Shown: positions 51,033 through 59,206 of the stretch, one piece after another | Layout: each line of letters starts with the position of its first letter | How positions within the stretch are numbered: the stretch's first letter is position 1 | Assembly (NCBI GenBank): GCA_024228935.1 | Contig: JAAESX010000067.1 | Location: 1 to 64,000, forward strand | DNA: 64,000 bases | From: Pseudomonadota bacterium | GTDB lineage: Bacteria > Myxococcota_A > UBA796 > CAJQPC01 | Direction of reading: 5' to 3' | Made by a program: the position numbers and the translations under genes | Notes under the pieces: generated by a model | What the model was told of the DNA's origin: nothing | Seen by the model: the letters and a program-made list of their open reading frames with translations, nothing else | The model's database searches: none

Positions 51033-51676
51033 AAGATGGCCGGGGCGCCGGGGTTGTCGCGCCCGTCGATGCCTTCCAGCGCCGCGATGGCGGCCTTGCT
51101 CGCCTCTTCGATGTCCTCTTCGCCGCCGCCCAGGTAGACGCGACCGAACGCGCCGAAGGACAGGAACTCGAGGATCTGGATGTCCGCGGCCTTCTCGGCC
51201 TCGTTGGCGGCCAGCAGCGCGTAGCCAGCTGGATGGGTCTCCAGCACCAGCAGGGTCTCGTCCTCGTGGACGAAGTTCCCGTGCCGGAACCGGTTCACGA
51301 TCATCGAGTGCTGCCCCTCGAGGCCCGTGATCTTCTGCGCGCTCACCAGGCGCGGCTTCAGCCGGTCCTTCTCGGCGATGCCCAGGATGTCGCTGATGGC
51401 GTCTCCGGCCGCACGGACCTGCCCCTGGTCTTCGTGGTGGACCTCGAGGACGCCGTAGCGACGCTCGACGATCTGCATGCCCGGGGTGCACGAGGTGCGC
51501 TTCAGGACAGCGTCCGTGACGCGGTTGACGTCCATGCCCGGCGACACCTCGACGAGCAGGCTCGCCTGGCCCACCAGCGGCATGTAGCCACGGGAAATGG
51601 TCGCGACGAACGCAGCCGTCTGGGGCTGCAGGATGTCGATGTAGGTCCAGGTCCGAAGATCGATTCCGCTGCCCAT
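51026..51676 (-). CDS. Tandem BMC-domain microcompartment shell protein (BMC-T-like)
   Basis: A 216-residue protein made of two BMC-type folds. The second is clear: ETHPAGYALLAANEAEKAAD followed by SFGAFGRVYLGGGEEDIEEA (146-191). The first (residues 10-98) has LLVEVSPGMDVNRVTDAVLK and GVLEVHHEDQGQVRAAGDAI in matching order. BMC-T trimers form large-pore shell tiles. No BMC-H, BMC-P or encapsulated enzyme gene is near, so this is a satellite or repurposed shell gene. It has its own promoter and GAGGAG near the ATG. Confidence 0.8.
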   Translation of the reverse strand: MGSGIDLRTWTYIDILQPQTAAFVATISRGYMPLVGQASLLVEVSPGMDVNRVTDAVLKRTSCTPGMQIVERRYGVLEVHHEDQGQVRAAGDAISDILGIAEKDRLKPRLVSAQKITGLEGQHSMIVNRFRHGNFVHEDETLLVLETHPAGYALLAANEAEKAADIQILEFLSFGAFGRVYLGGGEEDIEEASKAAIAALEGIDGRDNPGAPAIFY

Positions 51677-51700
51677 GGACTCCTCGCCGTCGGGAGTGTG

Positions 51701-51730
51701 CGTTTAGCGCACGCGCGCGCCCCCGGTCAA
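51701..51730 (-). promoter_or_regulatory. Sigma70-like promoter for the tandem-BMC gene
   Basis: TTGACC (51725-51730), 18-nt spacer, TAAACG (51701-51706); CTAAAC with 17 nt also fits. The leader is about 20 nt. Confidence 0.5.
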
Positions 51731-51786
51731 CTGCGCTCCGCTCTCGCTCGGCCGTGGTAGCCTCCCCGACCGCAGGAGACGTTGTC

Positions 51787-52275
51787 ATGACCGTGCTGTT
51801 CGCGCTTCTCGGCTGCTCGAATGAGTGCACCGATGTGGACCGGATCTCAGGGACCTACGAGGTCTTCTCGTCCGTCACCAGCCACGCCCCCGACGATGTC
51901 GGCGACATGCCCACCTACGCGCCGTTCTACAACGGCTCGTCGACGTGGACGATGAGCTACATCCCGGCCAGCGGCAACTTCAACCTGCTCGTCGACGGGC
52001 AGGAGCTGGACGCGCGCTATCTGGCCTCGGACGTGAACTGCAACCGGTTCCAGCTCAAGGTCCCGAACGGCGACTGGACCGCGGACATCTCCGAGCTCGG
52101 CGACACCGGCGAGCACCGCTCGGACCACTCGATCGCCTTCGAGGCGGACCTGATCTGGCAGGGCGGCGAGATGTCGGGCCACTACACCGCGACCGACGAC
52201 TGGTCGACGACGGACGGCGCGAGCGGCACGCTCGAGGCCCAGGGCACCATCAGCGCGACGCTGCTCGAGGAGTAG
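51787..52275 (+). CDS. Small lipoprotein, unknown
   Basis: A 162-residue protein. ATG 51787 follows AGGAG by 9 nt; an earlier in-frame start at 51754 has no ribosome-binding site. The leader MTVLFALLGC is ten residues with no charge before the Cys. The mature part is acidic, beta-rich and lipocalin-like in rhythm (STWTMSYIPASGNFNLLVDG, SIAFEADLIWQGGEMSGHYT), with no recognised family. It is transcribed away from the BMC gene. Confidence 0.68.
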   Translation: MTVLFALLGCSNECTDVDRISGTYEVFSSVTSHAPDDVGDMPTYAPFYNGSSTWTMSYIPASGNFNLLVDGQELDARYLASDVNCNRFQLKVPNGDWTADISELGDTGEHRSDHSIAFEADLIWQGGEMSGHYTATDDWSTTDGASGTLEAQGTISATLLEE

Positions 52276-52291
52276 CGCCGAAGCCCGTTCT

Positions 52292-53047
52292 TCAGCGCGG
52301 GCGCCCACCGTGGCGCGGCGCCGGGAACGTCTTGCGACCGTGCGGGTTCTGCTGGTTGGCCGCCTGGCCCCGCTGCTGCGGGACCTGCTCGGGGAAGAAC
52401 TGGTACCAACCCTGTCCGAAGACCTTGCCCCACTTGAAGCGCTTGACCTTCTTGTTGGCGATGGCCGCCTGGAGTTCCTTGAGCTTGGCGTTGCCGTCCA
52501 GGGCCTCGACCCCTTCCGCGGCCTTGCGCATGGCGTCGTCGGTGCGCTTGGCGTCCAGCAGGAGCCAGACCGCGACGCCCCACATGATGGGCTCCTTCTT
52601 GGCGAGCAGTGAGGCCTTGTCGAAGCGCTCGATGGCGGCGTCGTGCTTGCCCTGCTTCGCGTCCATGACCGACAGCATGCCCATCGCCTGCCAGTTCCGG
52701 CTCCAGGAGGCCTCGAGGAGCGGCCGGGCCTTCTTGTAGTTGCGCTGGATGTACTCCAGCGCGCCGAGCTGGGCGTGGATCTGCTTCTCGACCAGGAACT
52801 GCCACTTTCCGAGCGCGTAGCCCTTGGTGATGGTCTCGCGAGCGGCCTCGAGGCGCCCCTTCTGGAGGTCGTCCATGGCCTTGGCCATCACGGCCTCGAG
52901 CTGCTTGCCCGACCGCCGGGCCAGGAAGAAGTACGCCGCGGGAGCGACGAGCATCGCCGGGGCGAAGCCGTAGTACCACTGGCCCCCCAGGGCCCCGAGG
53001 CCGAAGGCGACGGCGGCGAGGCCGAGCGTGATGAGCAGGTTGTACAT
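52292..53047 (-). CDS. Membrane-anchored TPR protein
   Basis: A 251-residue protein with two N-terminal hydrophobic segments (MYNLLITLGLAAVAFGLGAL and APAMLVAPAAYFFLA), then TPR-like helices (AMDDLQKGRLEAARETITKG, LLEASWSRNWQAMGMLSV) and a basic, Gln/Pro-rich tail. The helical region faces the cytoplasm in the simplest topology. Its upstream region overlaps the 3' end of the gamma-glutamyltransferase gene. Function unknown. Confidence 0.72.
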   Translation of the reverse strand: MYNLLITLGLAAVAFGLGALGGQWYYGFAPAMLVAPAAYFFLARRSGKQLEAVMAKAMDDLQKGRLEAARETITKGYALGKWQFLVEKQIHAQLGALEYIQRNYKKARPLLEASWSRNWQAMGMLSVMDAKQGKHDAAIERFDKASLLAKKEPIMWGVAVWLLLDAKRTDDAMRKAAEGVEALDGNAKLKELQAAIANKKVKRFKWGKVFGQGWYQFFPEQVPQQRGQAANQQNPHGRKTFPAPRHGGRPR

Positions 53048-53071
53048 GGGGCTTCCCGTGTCAGCGCCGCC

Positions 53072-54715
53072 CTATAACGCGGGTCCGCCGCCCTTCCGCG
53101 GATCGCTGGCGCCGGTCCACTCGCCATCGTCGACCGCGACGATCTGGACGCTGCTGAAGAAGCCCATCTCCTTGATGGTGTGACCACGCGCCTGCAGGTT
53201 CCGGTGCACGTCGGCCGGCATGCCGTGGTCCATGAACAGCAGCTCGGGCATCCACTGGTGGTGCATGCGCGGGGCGGAGACCGCGAGCTCGGGGTCCATG
53301 CCGAAGTCGACCACGTTGCTGAGCACCTGCAGCGTCGAGCTGATGATGAACGGGCCCCCCGAGGCCCCGAGCGCCAGGACCACGTTCCCCTCCGGATCGA
53401 GCACCACGGTGGGCGTCATCGAGGACAGCGGGCGCTTGCCGGGCTCGACGGCGTTGCTCTCCTTGCCGACCAGGCCGTAGGCATTCGGCACGCCGGGCTG
53501 CGCGATGAAGTCGTCCATCTCGTTGTTGAAGAGGACGCCGGAAGCCGCGTCCACGACCTGGCTGCCGAACGAGGTGTTGATCGTCGTCGTGAGCGCCACC
53601 GCCATGCCCGAGGCATCGACGACGCTGATGTGCTGCGTGCCCGCGTCGTCGGGGAGCGCCGCGACCGTCCCGTAGTGGTCCAGGGGGAACGTCCGAGTCG
53701 GCCAGATGTCGGCCTGGATGGCCTCGATCCGAGCGGGGTCCAGCATCTGGTCGACCGGAACGTCGACGAAGTCCGGGTCCCCCATGAACTCCGCGCGGTC
53801 GGCGTACGCGTGCTTCATCGCCTCGGCCAGGAGGTGAAGATGGTCCGAGGAGTTGTGACCCAACCCCGCGAGATCATGGCTCTCCAGTACGCCGAGCACC
53901 TGGAGCAGCGCCGCGCCTCCGGAGCTGGGCGGCGGCATCGTGATGATGGTGTAGCCGCGGTAGCTCCCGACGAGCGGCTCGCGCGTGACCGGCGCGTAGT
54001 CCGCCAGATCCTGAGGCGTGAGCACGCCTCCAGCGGACTGGATGGACTCGGCCATGCCCTCGGCGAGCGCGCCCACGTTCAGCGCTTCGCCGCCGGAGCG
54101 CGCCCAGGCATCCAGGGTCCGCGCCAGCGCCGGGCGCTTCACACGCTGGCCCAGGGCGACGGCCTCGGGCGTGCCGGCGAACAGCAGCGCAGCCATGTGC
54201 GGCTTCGAGCCCAGCGCCTTCAGCAGGTGGTGTTCGACGTCGAAGCCCTTCTTGGCCAGCTCCCGGGCGGGGCGCACGAGGTCGCGCAGCGGCAGGCTCC
54301 CCTGCTCTGCGGCCAGCTGCGCCAGACCACGCGGCTCTCCTGGGACGCCGACGGCCAGCCCACCCAGGCGGCTCAGGTTGGGGACGACCTCGCCGGACTC
54401 GTCCAGGTACATGTCGGCGTGGCCCGCCGACGGCGCGACCTCGCGGAAATCGAGCACCGTGCGCTCGGTCCCGTCCACGACCACGGCGAAGCCACCGCCG
54501 CCGATACCGCTCCCCGCCGGCTGTACCACTCCCGCCGCGAGCGCTGCAGCCACAGCGGCGTCCGCAGCGTTCCCACCCCTCTGGAGCATCTGGGCTCCAG
54601 CCCACGAGGCGAGCTCGTGGTCCGCGGCGACCATCCCGCTCGTCCCGGTGAGCGGCGGAGGTGCCGCTGCGAGGAGGACGGCGGAGACGGCGAGCAGGGC
54701 GAGAGGACGGCGCAT
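53072..54715 (-). CDS. ggt: Gamma-glutamyltransferase
   Basis: A 547-residue periplasmic Ntn hydrolase that cleaves glutathione and transfers gamma-glutamyl groups. Conventional leader MRRPLALLAVSAVLLAAAPP. Family motifs: GGNAADAAVAAALA, GSGIGGGGFAVV, MPPPSSGGAALLQVL, RAEFMGDP, RPLSSMTPTVVL. The autoprocessing nucleophile is Thr360 in GTQHISVVDASG. The residue after it is Gln rather than the usual Thr, and the GSPGG loop reads GASGG, so activity may differ. It ends a minus-strand run starting with the PfkB kinase. Confidence 0.9.
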   Translation of the reverse strand: MRRPLALLAVSAVLLAAAPPPLTGTSGMVAADHELASWAGAQMLQRGGNAADAAVAAALAAGVVQPAGSGIGGGGFAVVVDGTERTVLDFREVAPSAGHADMYLDESGEVVPNLSRLGGLAVGVPGEPRGLAQLAAEQGSLPLRDLVRPARELAKKGFDVEHHLLKALGSKPHMAALLFAGTPEAVALGQRVKRPALARTLDAWARSGGEALNVGALAEGMAESIQSAGGVLTPQDLADYAPVTREPLVGSYRGYTIITMPPPSSGGAALLQVLGVLESHDLAGLGHNSSDHLHLLAEAMKHAYADRAEFMGDPDFVDVPVDQMLDPARIEAIQADIWPTRTFPLDHYGTVAALPDDAGTQHISVVDASGMAVALTTTINTSFGSQVVDAASGVLFNNEMDDFIAQPGVPNAYGLVGKESNAVEPGKRPLSSMTPTVVLDPEGNVVLALGASGGPFIISSTLQVLSNVVDFGMDPELAVSAPRMHHQWMPELLFMDHGMPADVHRNLQARGHTIKEMGFFSSVQIVAVDDGEWTGASDPRKGGGPAL

Positions 54716-54724
54716 GCCGCTGGC

Positions 54725-55738
54725 CTAACCGAAGACGGCCACCCAGATGACGCCCGCTCCGAGCTGCAGGAGCCACGGCCGCCAGAGCGGCTTCCATGCA
54801 TGGTCTCCTCGGGCGAGCAGGACTGGGCCCAGCCCTCCGATGCCCAGACCAGCGACGAGCGCGGCGCGAGGGGCGGGACCGAGCTCGAGGAACGTGCTCA
54901 ACAGGTCCGCTGCGGCGAGCGAACCCGCGCCCTCGCCGGCCACCGCGGCGGACAGGGCGGCGACTCCGAACAACCCATACCGGGTCGCTGCCGGAGCGAT
55001 GCCGAAGAGCCACTCGATGCCGATGGCGGCCTCGTTCAGCGTCCCGGCGTGGTCCACGCTCGTCAGCAGCACCGCAGCGCCGAGGACCCAGGCGAGCGGA
55101 CCCCAGGGCACCGGCGTCGTGCGAAGGCTCCGCAGTCCCATCCCGAGCAGCGGGACGCAACCACCCAGCAGGACCCAGGGCGTGGTGTCGGCCGGGAGGA
55201 ACAGCATCAGGCCCACGAGGCCTGTGAGTACGCCCAGGGCCGTCTTGTTCCCTCCCCCATCCAGCTCGCCTCGCGGCCATGCGACGAGCACCAGCGGGAC
55301 CGCCAGGGCCACCAGTGCGGGCGAGGTGCCGAGGATCAGGGTGGCCGGTGTGCCGATGGGCGACACGATGGCCGCACCCGACGCGACGAGCGCGACCCGG
55401 ATGGCCGTCTCCCCGTCCTTGCACCGAGGACCCAACAGCAGCGCAGTCGCCAGGTCTCCGAGCAGCAGTCCGCCCACGACCGCGGCCACACCAGCCTGGC
55501 GGGGGAGCCAGACGTTCGCGGCGCGCGCCAGGAGCCCCAGGACGAGCCAGAGGACCAGCGTCAGGACGTTCGGAGAGGCCGCGGGATCGACGGGAGCCCA
55601 CGCGAAGCCGACGGCGCATCCCACCGCAGCCAAGGCCGGAACGACAGCCAGCGGCGCGAACCGGCGCCAGGGCCCGAGCACGGCCAGCAAGCCGAGGAGC
55701 CCCCCACCGATGGATGCGTTTCGGGCGAACTCCTCCAC
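54725..55738 (-). CDS. Polytopic membrane protein, ion-transporter-superfamily-like
   Basis: A 337-residue protein with about ten hydrophobic helices. VSPIGTPATLILGTSPA (around 120-140) resembles the IGTPxN hairpin of ArsB/NhaD/citrate-type carriers, and EGAGSLAAADLL lies in the second half where a repeat might be expected. It is shorter than classic members (about 400-450). It starts 1 nt before the FAH gene stop, within the kinase-to-GGT run. The substrate is unknown. Confidence 0.62.
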   Translation of the reverse strand: MEEFARNASIGGGLLGLLAVLGPWRRFAPLAVVPALAAVGCAVGFAWAPVDPAASPNVLTLVLWLVLGLLARAANVWLPRQAGVAAVVGGLLLGDLATALLLGPRCKDGETAIRVALVASGAAIVSPIGTPATLILGTSPALVALAVPLVLVAWPRGELDGGGNKTALGVLTGLVGLMLFLPADTTPWVLLGGCVPLLGMGLRSLRTTPVPWGPLAWVLGAAVLLTSVDHAGTLNEAAIGIEWLFGIAPAATRYGLFGVAALSAAVAGEGAGSLAAADLLSTFLELGPAPRAALVAGLGIGGLGPVLLARGDHAWKPLWRPWLLQLGAGVIWVAVFG

Positions 55739-55739
55739 G

Positions 55740-56375
55740 TCAGTCGGCGCGGAGGCGGACCGGGTTCGACAGGACCCCGATGCCCTCGATCTCGACCTCG
55801 ACGGTCATCCCGGCGGACAGAGCGCCTACGCCGGCCGGCGTCCCCGTGCAGATCAGGTCCCCTGGCTCGAGCGTCATCACGTGGGAGACGAACGAGATCA
55901 GCTCGGCGACGCCGAACACCATGTCGCTCGTGCGTCCGTCCTGGCGGAGCTCGCCGTCGATGCGGCATTGGACCCGCAGATCGCGCGGGTCGAGGTCGCG
56001 GACGATGGTCGGACCGACCGGGCAGAACGTGTCGAAGCCCTTGGCACGCGCGAAGACCTTGTCGAGCCGCTGCAGATCGCGGGCCGTGACGTCGTTGGCG
56101 CAGGTGTAGCCGTAGACGTGGGACAGCGCGGCCGACTCGCTGACGCGCCGGGCTCGCTCACCGATGACGACGCACAGCTCGGCTTCGTGGTCGACCCGCT
56201 CGCTCTCGGGAGGCAGCTCGATGTACTCGCCCGGCCCGACGAGGGCGCTCGGGGCGATGAGGAACATCTTCGGCACCTTCGGCAGCGGCCGGCCCATCTC
56301 CAGGGCGTGCTTCCGGTAGTTGCTGCCGATGCCGATGATCTTCGACGGGCGTCCCAGCTCGAGCAGATCAGGCAT
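55740..56375 (-). CDS. Fumarylacetoacetate hydrolase (FAH) family protein
   Basis: A 211-residue single-domain FAH-fold enzyme of the acylpyruvase / oxaloacetate decarboxylase size class. Motifs: IIGIGSNYRKHALEMG, HEAELCVVIG with metal-binding Glu residues, YTCANDVTARDLQ with the Asp ligand, and LEPGDLICTGTPAGVG. All metal ligands appear present. Genes of this class in operons with odd neighbours often remove oxaloacetate or acylpyruvates; the substrate here is open. Its start overlaps the SIR2-like gene end by 8 nt. Confidence 0.9.
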   Translation of the reverse strand: MPDLLELGRPSKIIGIGSNYRKHALEMGRPLPKVPKMFLIAPSALVGPGEYIELPPESERVDHEAELCVVIGERARRVSESAALSHVYGYTCANDVTARDLQRLDKVFARAKGFDTFCPVGPTIVRDLDPRDLRVQCRIDGELRQDGRTSDMVFGVAELISFVSHVMTLEPGDLICTGTPAGVGALSAGMTVEVEIEGIGVLSNPVRLRAD

Positions 56376-57108
56376 CGACCTGCTCCGCGAGCGCCTGGGC
56401 GGCCTCGGACGGGTCGGCGATGAAGAGCAGGAGCCCTCGCCACACCCACTTCTGCCAGTGGTAGTCGGAGATCTTCCCCTGGGCGACGGCCAGGTGGCAG
56501 CGCGGGAGCTCGCCGCCGTATGCCTCGGAGATCTCGTCGAAGATGAGGTCGAAGTCTTCTTCGTCCGGGCGGTAGCCGACGAAGAAGCAGACGTTCTTGC
56601 GGACCACCAGTCGGACGTCCTTTCGGATGTCGACCAGCTTGCCGGCGTCGCCCGCCGTCAGGACCATGCGGTCCGGAGCCTCGAACCCGCCCCAGATCTT
56701 GTAGATCAGCAGGGTGTCCCCGGCCAGCGGGATGGGGTCTCCGCCGTAGCGGACCTCGTACGCGATCCCCTGGGCGTCTGCGGCCCGCTCCAGGAGATCG
56801 TCCCAGCACGTCGTGAAGATGCGCGGGAAGCGCTTCACGGCGTCCATGTGGAACGAGCCCGGCTCGGTGCCCTCGGCCCCGTGGTGCTCCGTCAGCACCG
56901 CGATGAGCGCGGCGCGACCCAGTCGTCCCTCGAACGCGGCGCTCGCCTCGCGGATCGACGTCCGGCCCTTGAGCATCCGCGCCAGGCGCTTCTGGTCCGG
57001 GTACTCGCCGCCCGAGTCGACGACGGCCTCGAGCGTCGCCCGGCGGCCGACGAACAGGGCACAGCGGCGGTCACGGGTGGCCTCGACGACCTCGATCGGG
57101 ACGTTCAC
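56368..57108 (-). CDS. SIR2-like protein with degenerate active site
   Basis: A 246-residue protein following the SIR2_2 layout but with key residues changed. ALFVGRRAT (17-25) replaces the FxGAGxS NAD loop. IFTTCWDDLLERA (98-110) replaces TTNYDxLLE. LLIYKIWGGFEAPDRMVL (133-150) replaces KLHG, so the catalytic His is Trp139. The C-terminal part (FFVGYRPDEEDFDLIFDEIS, HWQKWVWRGLLLFIADP) is also SIR2_2-like. NAD hydrolysis or deacylation is unlikely; a structural or ligand-sensing role is inferred. The GTG start overlaps the kinase stop (GTGA), and it sits in a kinase-SIR2-FAH-permease-GGT run. Confidence 0.7.
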   Translation of the reverse strand: MNVPIEVVEATRDRRCALFVGRRATLEAVVDSGGEYPDQKRLARMLKGRTSIREASAAFEGRLGRAALIAVLTEHHGAEGTEPGSFHMDAVKRFPRIFTTCWDDLLERAADAQGIAYEVRYGGDPIPLAGDTLLIYKIWGGFEAPDRMVLTAGDAGKLVDIRKDVRLVVRKNVCFFVGYRPDEEDFDLIFDEISEAYGGELPRCHLAVAQGKISDYHWQKWVWRGLLLFIADPSEAAQALAEQVDA

Positions 57109-58094
57109 GCCCGCGCGGCCTCGATGGCGACCTGCAGGGCCGCTCGGTCCCGGACGACCGCGCCGAGCTGCGCCACGGCCAGCGCCGCGACACGCGAGCC
57201 GAGGTCACCGCAGTGCTCCGGGTCCCAGCCCTGGCACCAGCCGTACAGGTAGCCAGCGGCGTAGTTGTCTCCCGCGCCGGTGGTGTCGACCGCAGCCACG
57301 GGGTGAACCACGACCTGGTGGACGCTGCCGTCGTGGTTCACGAGCGAGCCCCGGCGTCCGATCTTCACGACCGTCGTCCGGCAGACCTCGGCGACCTCGG
57401 CCAGCGCCTCGTGGGCTTCCTTGCCGGTGAGCGCGAGCGCCTCCTCCTCGTTGAGGAACACGATGTCGGCGTAGTCCCGGACGGCGCGCCACATCGAGTC
57501 GCGCACGGTGGAGACGACGAAGGGATCCGCGACGTCCAGCGAGATCGGGATCCCGGCGGCCTTGGCGTGGTCCATGGCCTCCCAGGCGGCCTCGGCCATC
57601 GGTCCACCCAGGAAGAGGTAGCCGGTGACGTGCAGGACCTTCGACGAGGTAATCAGGTCGGCGAACGGACCGATCGCGGCGAGCTCGACGGCGGTCCCGA
57701 GGTCCGTGACCAGCGTCCGCTCGGCGTCCTTGGCGGAGATGAGCGACAGACACTTGCCGGTGTTGCCGGTGCCCTGCTGCAGCGCGTGGCCCCCACAGGC
57801 GTCGATCAGCGAGTCCATGTAGAGCTTGCCGAAGGCGTCATCGCCGACCTGGCCGCAGAAGCGTGCAGACAGGCCCATGAGCCCCAGCGTCGCGATGGTG
57901 TTCGCGCAGGAGCCGCCGGACTGCACGTCCGGGCCCAGGTGCTCGACCTTGGCGTAGTCCGCCTCCCAGCGGTCGTGGGGCTTCGGGTGCATGTGGCCAC
58001 GATTGAGCTCGAGGGTCTCGAGCATGCCGTCATCGGGCAGTCGGACCAGGGCATCGACCAGGGCGTTGCCCAGTCCGGCGACGTCGTGCTTCAC
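57105..58094 (-). CDS. PfkB-family sugar/nucleoside kinase, adenosine kinase-like
   Basis: A 329-residue ribokinase-fold kinase. The start (VAGLGNALVDALVRLPDD) and first motif (QSGGSCANTIATLGLMGL) match the adenosine kinase-like branch. The anion-hole motif DTTGAGDNYAAGYLYGW contains the catalytic Asp. GTG 58094 follows GGAG; longer open frame upstream looks non-coding. It is the first gene of the minus-strand run with the SIR2-like, FAH, permease and GGT genes. The substrate (adenosine or a sugar) is not certain. Confidence 0.85.
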   Translation of the reverse strand: MKHDVAGLGNALVDALVRLPDDGMLETLELNRGHMHPKPHDRWEADYAKVEHLGPDVQSGGSCANTIATLGLMGLSARFCGQVGDDAFGKLYMDSLIDACGGHALQQGTGNTGKCLSLISAKDAERTLVTDLGTAVELAAIGPFADLITSSKVLHVTGYLFLGGPMAEAAWEAMDHAKAAGIPISLDVADPFVVSTVRDSMWRAVRDYADIVFLNEEEALALTGKEAHEALAEVAEVCRTTVVKIGRRGSLVNHDGSVHQVVVHPVAAVDTTGAGDNYAAGYLYGWCQGWDPEHCGDLGSRVAALAVAQLGAVVRDRAALQVAIEAARA

Positions 58095-58159
58095 AGGGAA
58101 CTCCGAGGGTGTCGGGGGGCGACCTAATGCGACGGAGCGCCCCTTGGTAGGCTCCGCCC

Positions 58160-59206
58160 GTGGCAAGACGGCTCGACGCGAAGACACTGCTGGGGATCCT
58201 CATCTCGGTCGTGTGCACGGTGCTGTTCCTCTGGTCGGTCGACTGGGGGGCGCTCGGGGAGGCGCTGAGCAGCGTCCTCGTGCTGCCCGTGGTGGCCGCC
58301 TGCGGTCTGTTGCTGGGCGAGTTCGTGCTTCGAGCGCTGCGCTGGAAGGTGCTGCTGCGGCCACTCGCTCCGAACGCTCGCATCCGCGATCTCTTCGTCG
58401 CGACGGTGATCGGAGCAGCCGCCAACACGCTGCTCCCGCTCCGTGCGGGTGAGATCGCCAAGCCGCTCGTCGCCGCTCAGAAGACCGGCGTGGGGATCCC
58501 CCAGGTCGTGGCCACGGCGGTGATGGAGCGCGTCTACGACATCTTCGGCCTCATCTGCGTCCTGATGACCATGGTGCTGGTCCTCCCCGATGACCCCGGA
58601 CGTAGCGCCACCGACGCCGTCCTGGTCGACAACCTGAAGACGTACGGCGGGATCTTCGGGGCGGTCGCGTTCAGCGCGATGCTCGTCTTCTTCTTCCTGG
58701 CTTCGCGTGGGGCCGCCGCCGGGGCGATCTTCCGGAAGATCACCTCGATCGCTCCGGCCCCTGTCGCTCGGAAGTTCGACTCGCTGTTCGACGGCTTCGT
58801 CGAGGGCCTCGCCAACGCCCGCGATCCGCATGGCCTGTGGCAGGCAGCGCTGTTGTCGATGGCCATCTGGTTCAACGGCGCGCTGGCGATCTACGTGCTC
58901 TTCAAGGCCTTCGAGCTGGCTCTCCCGCTCGGCGCCGCGTGCTTCACCGCGGTCGCCATTGCGCTGACCGTCGCCGTGCCCCAGGCCCCGGGGTTCTTCG
59001 GCGTCTTCCACGTCGCCATCGAGAAGACGATGCTGCTGTGGTCGGTCGACGGGACCCCGGCCAAGGCCTTCGCCATCGTCTTCTGGGCGGTGTCCTTCAT
59101 ACCCGTCACCGCGACCGGGCTCCTGGCGATGTGGACGGAAGGCCTGTCGCTGGGTGGACTGTGGAAGGGCAAGGAGTCACACTCCGCCGACGGAGACACC
59201 CCATGA
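58160..59206 (+). CDS. LPG-synthase-type (UPF0104) membrane protein
   Basis: A 348-residue protein with seven to eight helices of the lysylphosphatidylglycerol synthase transmembrane family (flippase-like, no aminoacyl-transferase domain). Motifs: RALRWKVLLRPL, AANTLLPLRAGEIAKPLVA, VMERVYDIFGL, PQAPGFFGVFH. A signature loop with LPLRAGE is typical. The GTG start has no ribosome-binding site; TAGGCT lies 6 nt before it. It overlaps the following lipoprotein gene (ATGA). Confidence 0.88.
   Translation: MARRLDAKTLLGILISVVCTVLFLWSVDWGALGEALSSVLVLPVVAACGLLLGEFVLRALRWKVLLRPLAPNARIRDLFVATVIGAAANTLLPLRAGEIAKPLVAAQKTGVGIPQVVATAVMERVYDIFGLICVLMTMVLVLPDDPGRSATDAVLVDNLKTYGGIFGAVAFSAMLVFFFLASRGAAAGAIFRKITSIAPAPVARKFDSLFDGFVEGLANARDPHGLWQAALLSMAIWFNGALAIYVLFKAFELALPLGAACFTAVAIALTVAVPQAPGFFGVFHVAIEKTMLLWSVDGTPAKAFAIVFWAVSFIPVTATGLLAMWTEGLSLGGLWKGKESHSADGDTP

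Noticed and set aside
51026..51676. A full bacterial microcompartment operon around the BMC gene
   Set aside because: Neighbours are a rhomboid protease and small unknown proteins; no other shell protein or signature enzyme was found.
53180..56089. A 969-codon open frame antisense to GGT, the permease and FAH
   Set aside because: It spans three real genes, has no domain, and has an Arg/Gln/His-rich composition expected of a shadow frame.
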